Positions 1-8,100 of a stretch of 64,000 bases of DNA are shown piece by piece. The position numbers and the translations under genes are program-made. Position 1 is the first letter of the stretch. Every line of letters starts with the position of its first letter. Under the pieces are notes generated by a model. It saw nothing but the letters and a program-made list of their open reading frames with translations, searched no databases and was not told the origin of the DNA. The DNA is from Gemmatimonas aurantiaca T-27 (GTDB taxonomy: Bacteria > Gemmatimonadota > Gemmatimonadetes > Gemmatimonadales > Gemmatimonadaceae): assembly GCF_000010305.1 (NCBI RefSeq), contig NC_012489.1, positions 4,285,646-4,349,645 on the forward strand, given 5' to 3'.

Positions 1-458
1 TAAGCGAGGAGTGCGTGGCCAAGCACCGCAAACTCGGCCCGCCCGGGACGCCAGAACGCCACATCAACACCACCGTGCATGGCGGTCCAATGGCCGCGCT
101 CGCGCACGTCCTCAATCGGGCAGTCGATGCCGGCGTAGGGGTAGGGGCGACACACCTTTCTCCGTTCCCGAGCACTGGAGAACGCCACGTCAAAGCCAAG
201 ACTGGAGTTGACCCGGCGGCCGGGCTGTCGGAATCGCCAGATTGGTGACAATCCCAGCAAAGGGGCGCTCATCGCCTCGTGCCGCACGTCGACCACGATG
301 GCTTCGTAGCCAAAGGCCGGACGTCGGCCGGGCGCTGTCGCCGTGGACTGTGCCGGCAGTACCGCCAGCGGCGCCCCTGCCGCCAGCACACCGGCCAGCG
401 CTGCCGCGACCCACCACTCGTGCACCCGCCGGTGCGCCCGCCAGATCCCCGGATTCAT
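1..458 (-). CDS. Secreted hypothetical protein, 3' end cut by window edge
   Basis: An open frame starts at an ATG at 456-458 on the minus strand and runs without a stop off the left edge, giving 152 residues. The N-terminus has arginines and histidines (MNPGIWRAHRRVHEWW), then a hydrophobic Ala/Leu/Val stretch ending near LPAQS, which looks like a signal peptide. The rest has alternating short strands rich in Phe, Val and Arg, which would fit an outer-membrane or periplasmic beta-rich protein, but I recognise no family. It is divergent from the aldolase-like gene starting at 534, so the 75 bases between them probably hold both promoters. Function unknown; that it is coding is supported by the uninterrupted frame and the leader. 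Confidence 0.6.
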   Translation of the reverse strand, partial: MNPGIWRAHRRVHEWWVAAALAGVLAAGAPLAVLPAQSTATAPGRRPAFGYEAIVVDVRHEAMSAPLLGLSPIWRFRQPGRRVNSSLGFDVAFSSARERRKVCRPYPYAGIDCPIEDVRERGHWTAMHGGVDVAFWRPGRAEFAVLGHALLA

Positions 459-533
459 CAACGCCCCCTTGTCCGCCGTCGTAAGTTCATCAGCCGTTCC
501 CGCCTACTTTTCCCGCCTTCCCCCAGGATCCCC

Positions 534-1514
534 ATGCGCCCTGTTCTAGCGTTCGCCGCTGGCGCCGCTGCCGTGCTTGCACTTCCTGCCATGGCCACGG
601 CCCAGAAGGCCGATCGCCTCAACCCGGTGATCGCCGTACAGGAGAAGGGATTGCCGATCTTCGGCATCGCCCATCCCGCCATCGTGCGTCGCGGACCGGG
701 AGGTCCTGGTGGACCGCCGCGTGGGCCAAACGGAGCACCACCCGCTGCCGCACCGGCTACACCCCCAGCGCCGATGCCGGAGATCGTGCTCAGTGATGTG
801 GCCAAGGAAACCGTGGGATACACGCGGGCAGATTTCCTGTTCACCTCCGCCGCCAACGAGACCTTCTACCGCTATCTCGACGAAATCAAGAAGGCCGGCG
901 GTTCAGCCCGCACCCATCCGTTCTCGTCCAAGATCGGCATTTTCCACAAGGATCCGGCAGTCGGTCAGCAGGTCATCATCCGCCAGCTCAACGCGGGGCT
1001 CGTGAACATCTCGGCCGAAGAAGTCTCTTCGGCCCAGGAAGTGCGCGACGTGCTCAAGGCCATGCGGTTTGCCTCGGCCGGCGGCACACGCCCCGACACC
1101 GGCTTGGCCGCCGCCGCATCGTACTGGGGTCTTTCGGTCGACCAGTACAAGCAGCGTGCTGATGTCTGGCCGCTCAACAAGAAGGGTGAGCTGTTCCTCA
1201 CCTTGATCATCGAAAGCAAGGAAGGCGTCGCCAAGGCACGGGAAATCGCCGCCGTGCCGGGTGTCGGGCAGATCTTCGTCGGTTACGGCACGCTGGGCGG
1301 TGTATTCCGTGACGATCCCGCCGGCCGCGAGAAGGCCACCTCCGAAATCCTCGCCGCGTGCAAGGAGTTCAAGGTTCCCTGCGGCTTCCCGGCGAACAAC
1401 CCGGCCGAGATGGAACAGCGCATGAAAGAAGGCTGGACCGTCTTCATCATTCAGCGTCGCGACGAAAACGGCATGGGCGCTATCGAAACCGGACGCAAGC
1501 TGTCGGGACGCTGA
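534..1514 (+). CDS. Exported HpcH/HpaI aldolase-like protein
   Basis: 326 residues. The ATG at 534 is chosen because it begins a clear signal peptide (MRPVLAFAAGAAAVLALPAM, then ATAQ); the frame is open further upstream but that part reads like non-coding sequence. A Gly/Pro-rich linker (about residues 50-80) precedes a domain resembling the HpcH/HpaI class II aldolase TIM barrel: LTLIIESKEGVAKAREIAAV followed by VPGVGQIFVGYGTLGG matches the family's metal-binding Glu strand and the next conserved strand. Oddities: the family is normally cytoplasmic, and the second metal ligand, the Asp of the usual ADLS motif, appears to be replaced (GTLG). It may therefore be a binding or altered-chemistry homologue. 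A strong hairpin follows the stop. Confidence 0.7.
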   Translation: MRPVLAFAAGAAAVLALPAMATAQKADRLNPVIAVQEKGLPIFGIAHPAIVRRGPGGPGGPPRGPNGAPPAAAPATPPAPMPEIVLSDVAKETVGYTRADFLFTSAANETFYRYLDEIKKAGGSARTHPFSSKIGIFHKDPAVGQQVIIRQLNAGLVNISAEEVSSAQEVRDVLKAMRFASAGGTRPDTGLAAAASYWGLSVDQYKQRADVWPLNKKGELFLTLIIESKEGVAKAREIAAVPGVGQIFVGYGTLGGVFRDDPAGREKATSEILAACKEFKVPCGFPANNPAEMEQRMKEGWTVFIIQRRDENGMGAIETGRKLSGR

Positions 1515-1550
1515 TCTCCACCGACTGACTGACCAATGGCTGTACAACAC

Positions 1551-1579
1551 GAGAGCCACTCCCGATCGGAGTGGCTCTC
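1551..1579. terminator. Bidirectional hairpin terminator between convergent genes
   Basis: A perfect 12-bp inverted repeat (GAGAGCCACTCC at 1551-1562 and its complement at 1568-1579) has a 5-base loop. It lies between the aldolase-like gene and the convergent GNAT gene and overlaps the latter's stop codon. There is no long T run, so the terminator role is inferred from strength and position. Confidence 0.65.
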
Positions 1580-2018
1580 AGTGTTTCCGGGCCGACAGAT
1601 GCTGCACGAACACCGTGAGCGGACCGGCTTCATCGTCGCACATGTTCACCGGCATCCACCCCTGCCGCTGCAACAGCGGTCCCGCCGTCGACGTGGCGCA
1701 GTAGACGTGCGCGTATCCCAAGCGTTCGGCATGACTCCTCAGCGCGGCGAGCAACTGCGTGCCGATGCCGGCCCCTCGTCGATGTGGCACCACATAGCCC
1801 GCCACGGCCCACGGCGTGAGATGCCGGTGACTCGCCACGGAGTCTGCCTTGAGTGCAGCAACACCCACCGGCTCACCATGCTCGAAGGCGATCACTCCAA
1901 GGGGCAATGCATCGGGGGATGTGCTGAAAGCCGCCACATCGGCCGCCGCATCACCAGGACCACCGTCGCCGTACCAGTCTGGCCACTCAGCAACGAACCA
2001 TGCAGCCACCAGCGGCAA
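1578..2018 (-). CDS. GNAT family N-acetyltransferase
   Basis: At least 146 residues. The acetyl-CoA binding signature is visible: VAGYVVPHRRGAGIGTQLLA (strand beta4 plus the R/Q-x-x-G-x-G/A loop), then a helix and GYAHVYCATS. The C-terminus (LLQRQGWMPV) is typical of the fold. The start is uncertain. A TTG at 2018 begins the stated frame, but family-like sequence (DLLANHRGHLPLVAAWF) continues upstream into the end of the DUF1801 gene, with no ATG or GTG before a stop. Translation may begin at a rare codon overlapping the upstream gene. Substrate unknown. It lies downstream of the DUF1801 gene on the same strand and ends in the terminator hairpin. Confidence 0.85.
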   Translation of the reverse strand: MPLVAAWFVAEWPDWYGDGGPGDAAADVAAFSTSPDALPLGVIAFEHGEPVGVAALKADSVASHRHLTPWAVAGYVVPHRRGAGIGTQLLAALRSHAERLGYAHVYCATSTAGPLLQRQGWMPVNMCDDEAGPLTVFVQHLSARKH

Positions 2019-2043
2019 GTGTCCGCGATGATTGGCCAGCAGG

Positions 2044-2472
2044 TCAATGGCCAGGGTAGCGACGCCGCACCTCGTTCACCGAATGCTGCACCAGGCTTTC
2101 GAGCACGGGCACCTGTACGTCGCGCAGCCGCTTCACGTACAGGCAGGCCTTGCCCGTGCGATGCTTGCCGAGCTGGGCGAGCAATTCCTGCACCTGTGGC
2201 TCATCGTAGCCCGGCATCAGATAGATGCTGATATCGCCCTTGCGCGACGAGAAGCCCACCTCACAGGCGTCCCCTTCGTGCCCGCTGTCGTACTTGTAGT
2301 GGTAGCTGCCAAAGCCGACGATGCTGGTGCCCCACATCCTGGCTGGAGCGCCGGCGATCTTCGACATCATCGCCGTCAGCGCTTCGCAGTCGGCACGACG
2401 CTCGTCGCTCTCGATGGCGGCCAGATAGCTCTCGACACTCACGGCCGTGGGCTTCGTCTTCGGTTCGTACAT
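2044..2472 (-). CDS. DUF1801 domain-containing protein
   Basis: 142 residues. The ATG at 2472 is chosen because AGGAGG lies five bases upstream on the minus strand, whereas the longer frame reads back into the porin gene. The sequence matches the DUF1801 (YdhG-like) pattern: an N-terminal helical stretch (SVESYLAAIESDERRADCEA), the WGTSIVGFGSYHYKY strand pair and the C-terminal GKACLYVKRLRD segment. These are small cytoplasmic proteins of poorly defined function, related in fold to the frataxin-like iron-chaperone family. It sits 19 bases downstream of the porin gene on the same strand and its 3' end abuts the GNAT gene, so the three may be co-transcribed. Confidence 0.88.
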   Translation of the reverse strand: MYEPKTKPTAVSVESYLAAIESDERRADCEALTAMMSKIAGAPARMWGTSIVGFGSYHYKYDSGHEGDACEVGFSSRKGDISIYLMPGYDEPQVQELLAQLGKHRTGKACLYVKRLRDVQVPVLESLVQHSVNEVRRRYPGH

Positions 2473-2491
2473 ATGACCTCCTGGCGGGAGG

Positions 2492-3778
2492 TCAGAAATT
2501 GAACTGCGCCTGCAAACGCAGCAAGTGACCGGCTTGACGATTGAACGGCAACGACGAGTCCTCGAACCGTCGGTCACCACGGTACCACTCGGCCACCATT
2601 TCAAAGTTGCCGTGGGGTTGCCACTCCATACCGAACTCCACGTCATTGACGTTGTAACTGCGCGCATCCCGCTCGTGTTTCTTGCCGCCGTCGTAGACCT
2701 GCCAACGCGCAAACGGAAAGAACGTGTGCCCGCCCTTCTTCACGCGGTAGGTGGCCGTCACAAAACCACCACGCAGTGATTGCGTCTCGATACTGTCGCG
2801 CGCGGGATTGTATTCTGGTCCGCGCCCCACGTTGTATTCGGCCAACAGACCGAACGGCTGCGGTGCGATGGACAGCGATGTCACGACACGTTCGTCGCGA
2901 TAGGTCCAGTTTTCGTGTCCCTTCACGCCTACGGTGCGCTGGTCGACGGGCAGGGTGTATTCGCCGGAATACGCGGCCACTGACGGCTCGATGATCTGCC
3001 CGCGCCATTCCAGCGGATAGGTCGCACGCGCAATGACGTGCTGATTGTCGTTGGCTTCGGCCTTGTTGGCGGTCTGTCCATTGTACACGCCCACGGTGAA
3101 CACCCCGTAGTCACCGCTGCCCTTGAGATTGTCGTTGACGAGGTGCGCAAAACGCTCGCGAATGTGCTTGGGCGCCCACATGACAAACGCGCCAAGATCC
3201 CGCTCATTGGCATTCGCGCTGTTGGTGGCATCGGCGCGATCGAGCGGCAGGCGATTCTGGCTGCTCTGCATGTTCTCGAAGCTGTACGGGACCTTGCTCT
3301 GACCGACGCGCAAGCGGAAGGTGTTTTCCTTGTTGAGCCCCAGATCCACGTACCAGTCGCGCAACTGCGCCACGTTGCCCGAGCTGCCCACTGAGCTGGC
3401 AAAATCGGGCTGCAGGTAGATGAACACCTGCGGATGCACATAGCCCTGGACAATCACGCGCGCACGGCGGATGAACACCCCACCGTCTTCGCCCCAGCTC
3501 TTGTCACACTGCTCGCACTGAAGCTGGTCGTTGTTCTCCATCAGGCGGTTGAACCGCACCTGACCATAGCCCCGAATGCGCAGTTTGTCGTACCACGCCG
3601 GAGACTTGGCCGCGGCTTGAGTGGGAGCACCGCGAACGGGCGGTGCTTCCTGGGCCGCAATGGATGTTCCAGAGAGCGCCTGCAACGAACTCAACAGTAT
3701 CAGGCCACCGAATACGCGCGTCGAACGGCGAAGGGGTGCCACGGGCGCGAAGTGACGCGCCGGTACGGGACGAAGCAT
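2492..3778 (-). CDS. Phosphate-selective porin O/P family outer-membrane protein
   Basis: 428 residues. The ATG at 3778 gives an N-terminus with basic residues, a hydrophobic signal (VFGGLILLSSLQALSGTSIA) and an AAQ cleavage region; the open frame further upstream is implausible. The mature part follows the OprO/OprP porin pattern: RIRGYGQVRFNRL strand at the start, GVFIRRARVIVQGYVHPQVF, DWYVDLGLN, then FRLRVGQSKVPYSFEN and a C-terminal LRLQAQFNF strand ending in Phe, as expected for BAM-dependent barrels. It would form an outer-membrane channel for phosphate or other anions. The upstream region has 11-nt-spaced direct repeats like a Pho box. Confidence 0.85.
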   Translation of the reverse strand: MLRPVPARHFAPVAPLRRSTRVFGGLILLSSLQALSGTSIAAQEAPPVRGAPTQAAAKSPAWYDKLRIRGYGQVRFNRLMENNDQLQCEQCDKSWGEDGGVFIRRARVIVQGYVHPQVFIYLQPDFASSVGSSGNVAQLRDWYVDLGLNKENTFRLRVGQSKVPYSFENMQSSQNRLPLDRADATNSANANERDLGAFVMWAPKHIRERFAHLVNDNLKGSGDYGVFTVGVYNGQTANKAEANDNQHVIARATYPLEWRGQIIEPSVAAYSGEYTLPVDQRTVGVKGHENWTYRDERVVTSLSIAPQPFGLLAEYNVGRGPEYNPARDSIETQSLRGGFVTATYRVKKGGHTFFPFARWQVYDGGKKHERDARSYNVNDVEFGMEWQPHGNFEMVAEWYRGDRRFEDSSLPFNRQAGHLLRLQAQFNF

Positions 3779-3867
3779 GGAATCTGTCGGAGTGCCTGGG
3801 CCGTTCCCTCCAGTCGGGAACGTCACCGCAAGAGCGGGCTGAACTGCGACAGAACCGTAACTCGTTG

Positions 3868-3905
3868 TTACACAAGAACCTCTTGCGTTACACAGCCGTG
3901 ACACA
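3868..3905 (-). promoter_or_regulatory. Pho-box-like direct repeats upstream of the porin
   Basis: On the plus strand TTACACA occurs at 3868-3874 and 3888-3894 and TGACACA at 3899-3905. The last two are separated by four bases (11-nt period), the 7+4+7 architecture of PhoB boxes; the first is 20 bases away. Read on the minus strand they lie about 90 bases upstream of the phosphate-selective porin start. Regulator identity is inference. Confidence 0.4.
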
Positions 3906-3990
3906 AATGTGCATTGGCTGTTGCAATTCTCGGGGAATTGCGACGGATACGGGCATTTCTTTCCATCCCCAATCCGTGCTCCAGGCGGTA

Positions 3991-4974
3991 ATGTGGGATA
4001 TGCCACACTTCGGATATTCCCAATCGTTCTCGCTGGAACACCTCCGTGCGATCGTCCGGCTCTCGCCAGGACGTCCCGTGTTTCTGGCGACTGCCACCGA
4101 TGGCAGTGAAGTCGTTCTCAAGCAGGAAGTCCTTCAGCACGCGGGGGAGAAGGAAAACCTCAAGTTCGCCCTGAAGGTCATGAAGACCGGGAGCGACAGC
4201 GCCAAGGGTAAAATCCTCACCGATACTGAAGTCCGCGCGCTGCAAGATTACATCGACACCTACGAGTACATCGCCGACGTATTGGGCAAGGAGCTCGACC
4301 CCGATAAAAAGGCCTTGAAGACATGTCTCGACGAACAGAACGGCGCCTGGTTCAAGATGGACAAGGGCGACGGCGTCGTGGATATGAAGGGCGCGCGAGA
4401 GCGGGCGGCCGCTGGTGACAAGAGCGGCATTCGTGATATCGCGGCCGCGCTCAACGCTACGGATGGATTGGAGTCGTTGGGGCGCATCGTGGCTTGCGAC
4501 CTGTGGAACGGCAACGCCGATCGCTTCTCACCACATGGCACAGGACGCAGTGACCTTATCGTCACGACCAACGTCAGCAACGTGCTGCTGTCCGTTCAGA
4601 ATGGAAATCTCAAACCGATCGGCCTCGACGCGTACGAGGCGATGGGTGCGTATCGCGACATGCGCCAGACACTCGACAACCTCGAGTTCGGGGACTATTG
4701 GAGCGGACGGCTGCTGGGCACCGCGCAGAGCGGTCCGTTGACGCAGTTTTGCAAGCAGATCGTGGAAGACCTCGAGACCATGCTCGGGCCGCGCAATCGC
4801 AAGAATCTCCTCGGCCGCAAGAAGCGACTGGTGTCCAACGCCGTCAATCGTCTCAAACACGGCATCGTCTCCGGCGCACTGCCCATCAAGGCCAAGATGC
4901 GTCAGGTTGCGGGGAAACCGAACCCACCAGCGGGTCTGATCGACCGCTTGACGGCTCTGAACTGGTGGCCTTGA
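3991..4974 (+). CDS. Kinase-like protein (HipA / actin-fragmin-kinase-like fold), function unknown
   Basis: 327 residues from the ATG at 3991 (an AGGCGG lies just upstream; an ATG at 4000 is also possible). The protein has the landmarks of a distant protein/lipid kinase: a beta3-like strand with lysine (EVVLKQE, Lys44), a catalytic-loop-like segment LGRIVACDLWNGNADRF with Asp170, Asn175 and Asp177-Arg178, and a following strand LKPIGLDAYEA with Asp213 as a possible metal ligand. This resembles the D-x-x-x-x-N-x-D-R-F pattern seen in actin-fragmin kinase and HipA/PI-kinase-like families. There is no signal peptide. The C-terminus is basic. No adjacent antitoxin is seen, so a toxin role is not supported. 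A hairpin follows. Confidence 0.55.
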   Translation: MWDMPHFGYSQSFSLEHLRAIVRLSPGRPVFLATATDGSEVVLKQEVLQHAGEKENLKFALKVMKTGSDSAKGKILTDTEVRALQDYIDTYEYIADVLGKELDPDKKALKTCLDEQNGAWFKMDKGDGVVDMKGARERAAAGDKSGIRDIAAALNATDGLESLGRIVACDLWNGNADRFSPHGTGRSDLIVTTNVSNVLLSVQNGNLKPIGLDAYEAMGAYRDMRQTLDNLEFGDYWSGRLLGTAQSGPLTQFCKQIVEDLETMLGPRNRKNLLGRKKRLVSNAVNRLKHGIVSGALPIKAKMRQVAGKPNPPAGLIDRLTALNWWP

Positions 4975-5010
4975 GCTTCAACCATTTTCGTTGACGATCG
5001 GCCAAGAGTT

Positions 5011-5053
5011 AGCGCCCGGCACCCATCGCCTTTGACATGGTGTGCCGGGCGCT
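5011..5053 (+). terminator. Hairpin after the kinase-like gene
   Basis: A 12-bp perfect stem (AGCGCCCGGCAC at 5011-5022 pairing with 5042-5053) with a 19-base loop lies 37 bases after the stop. There is no marked T tract; terminator role inferred from position. Confidence 0.5.
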
Positions 5054-5157
5054 TCGTATGAGAGATCGTGAATGCGGCTCGGCCTCGCATAGGGGACGCA
5101 CGTGACAGCGGGTTTCCACTGCGACTTGGTGCGCATGCGCTCTCCTTGTGAACAGAC

Positions 5158-8100
5158 ATGCCCCCCGCCCGCATGCCTCGATATTTCTGGTTGGTACTGT
5201 TCTTTGCCCTGCCCCTCTCCGCTCAGGAATCTCCTGACCGGCTGCGCGGCCGAATTCGGAATGACTCCGGCCTCGTGGTCGCTGGCGCATCGATCTACGT
5301 CACCCGCGGCAGCGATCGCGCCGTACAACAAACCACCAGCGACACCGACGGTACCTGGACGATCCGATTCGACGACGGAACTGGTGACTACCTCGTCTTC
5401 GTCGCGGCGCCGGGGTACCAGAGCGCACGCATCCGTGTGCAACGGTCTGGCAATGAGCGCGAGTTTGTCGTGGACCTGGTGCTCAAAGCGAGCAGCGCCG
5501 CGCAACTCGCCACGGTGCGCGTAGCGGCGACGGGAGGCCGACGGCCCGACAATGGTGTGCGCTTGGGCACCGAAGAAGTGGGGGCCTCGGAGCGATGGAT
5601 CGACGGTGTCGCCGCCGTATTGCCTCCCACGGTGCGCGGCGATGCGTCCGCCACACTGGGTACCGTACCCGGCGTGATCGTCGGCTCCGACGGGGCGTCG
5701 CTGTTGGGAGCGGCGCCCGGCTCGAACCTGGTCACCCTGAATGGCGTGGCACTACCAGCGGGACAACTTCCGCGCGGTGCGCCGGTTGATGCGCGCTTTT
5801 CCGCCGGCACCATGGACGCGACGCGGGGTGGCTTTGCCGGAGGCCAACTCGACTTCCGCCTGCCTGCCGGCAATCGGGACATGCAGCGTCGACGTGGTTG
5901 GGGCACCCTCACCCCTTCGCTCCTGCAAGGCACTGATGCCATCGGCCGAGCGACAGGCGCCGACGCGGGCAATCTTCGGCTGTCCGGCAGTGCCGACGGT
6001 GAGGCCATTCGACGGGCGATGTCGTACAACGTCAGCGCCGACTACATGCGCACCACGTCCACACCGGCGACGCTCATCACGGCCGACCCGGGTGCATTGG
6101 GCATATTTGGATTGTCAGCCGACAGTGTGACGAGACTGCAATCCGCCGCTGCGGGGCTCGGACTTCCTGTGGGCACGACACGCGCGCGATCCACCGACAG
6201 TTGGAGTCTGCTGGCCCGCATCGACGACACGAGAGACACGGCCCGCGTGCTGGCCCTGACCGCCTTCGTGAGTGGCGCCGCACATCGCGGCATGGGTGCT
6301 TCACCTCAGCTCTCTCCACTCACCACGAATACGCGTACCGATCGTGCGACCAACGTGCAATTGCTGCATCAGCGCACGGGTGCACGGCGGTCGTGGTTCA
6401 ATGAGAATCGCCTCTCCGTGTCTCGCACCGATATCGACGGACGCGCGCGCACGACGGCGCCCACCGCCGTGGTCATCACGGATCAAACGGACGGCGCACT
6501 GGCGGTACTGGGCGCTTCGCCCACGGGCCACGTCGATCGTGGACAATGGACCGTCGAAGGGGCCAGTGAATGGGCGTGGCTGGGACGCACACCGGCACAT
6601 CGCTTCCGCGCCATTGCCTGGTCCCGTTTCGATGCTCTGCGGGATGCCAGTCTTCAGGATGCACTGGGCACGTGGTCCTTTGCATCGCTTGGTGACTTCA
6701 GCAATTCCCGACCATCGCGCTTCACGCGTACGTTGGTCCAGCCTCCTACCACTGGATCGGCCTGGAACGGTGCACTGGCGTTGGCACACCAATGGCGTGC
6801 GACCCCATCACTCCAGGTACTATCCGGCGCGCGGATCGAAGGCAACGCCTTTGGTGGTTTGCCCGACACACCCATTGAACTCGGCAGCGGCAATACGCGG
6901 CCCGCAGAACGGCTACGCACCGATGCCGTGCCGATGCGCGTACACGTGAGCCCGCGCATCGGCCTCACCTGGCAACTTGGTGGTGGTGATGCGCGTAGCG
7001 CCCAGATGTTTTCGTCGTACGGCACGGTCGTGCGCCCATCCATGGGCGTGCTGCGCGCCGGCATCGGCGAGTTTCGCGACATGTATCAGGCGTCTGCGGT
7101 GGTCGGCACCCGGACCGGCGCTCAGCTCCTGAGTTGCGTCGGCGCTGCGGCCCCTGCCCCCAATTGGCACGCGTACACCGATGCCGGCACCAGTCCCGCG
7201 TCGTGTGTCGGCAGCGATCCAGTCCTGACACAACGCGCGGCATCGCTACGGTATCTGAGGTCGTCGTACGACACCCCACGCGCATGGCGCAGCTATGTGA
7301 ACTACTCACGCAATGTCGGACCCGTGCTCGCTCGTGTGGAAGCGATGGGTGCGGTCAACCTGGCGCTGCCGGGAGTGATCGATCGCAATCTCGATGCCTC
7401 CCGCGCGACCCTGTTGCCCGACGAACAGCGTTTGATCTTCGTGTCCGCCGAGGCGATCGACCCGCGCTCCGGCGCTGTGTCACCAGCAACCAGTCGCATG
7501 GACACACGTTCGGGTCTCGTGCACGAAGTGCGCAGCGACCTGCGATCGGAAGCTGGGCAAATTTCGTTGGGCATTTCGTCGGACATTTTCAAGCGGCCGT
7601 CGCCATTCTATTCCGCCACGTGGACCGTGCAGCAGGTGCGGCAGCAGTATCGTGGCGCAGATGGGGGCGGCTTCGGAGACCCCACTCGCATCGAATGGGC
7701 CCGCGGCGCCAACGATGCGCGACATGTCATGCAACTGCAGGCAGGCTACACGCTGCCTCGGCAGGGTTCACTCACGCTCTTCGCGCGATTGCAGTCGGGA
7801 ATCCCGTTCACACCAATCGTACGCGGGGATGTCGACGGTGACGGAATACCGGGGGATCGCGCCTTCGTGTTCGATCCATCACGCGACACCGATGCGCAGC
7901 GGGCCAACGCCATGCGTGCGCTGCTCGACCACTCCAATGCGCGAGTACGCGACTGTCTGTCTTCTCAGACCGGACGGGTGGTGTCGAGGCAGAGTTGCAG
8001 TGGCCCATGGACCGTGTCCGCAAATGCCCGCATCGATATCACAGTGCCCATATCGGTTGCCGGTCGTCGATTGAGCGCCGCCCTCAATCTCGAAAATCTG

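Noticed and set aside
3991-4974. HipA toxin-antitoxin module
   Set aside because: No HipB-like or other small DNA-binding partner is adjacent, and the upstream gene is a divergent porin. Called only as kinase-like.
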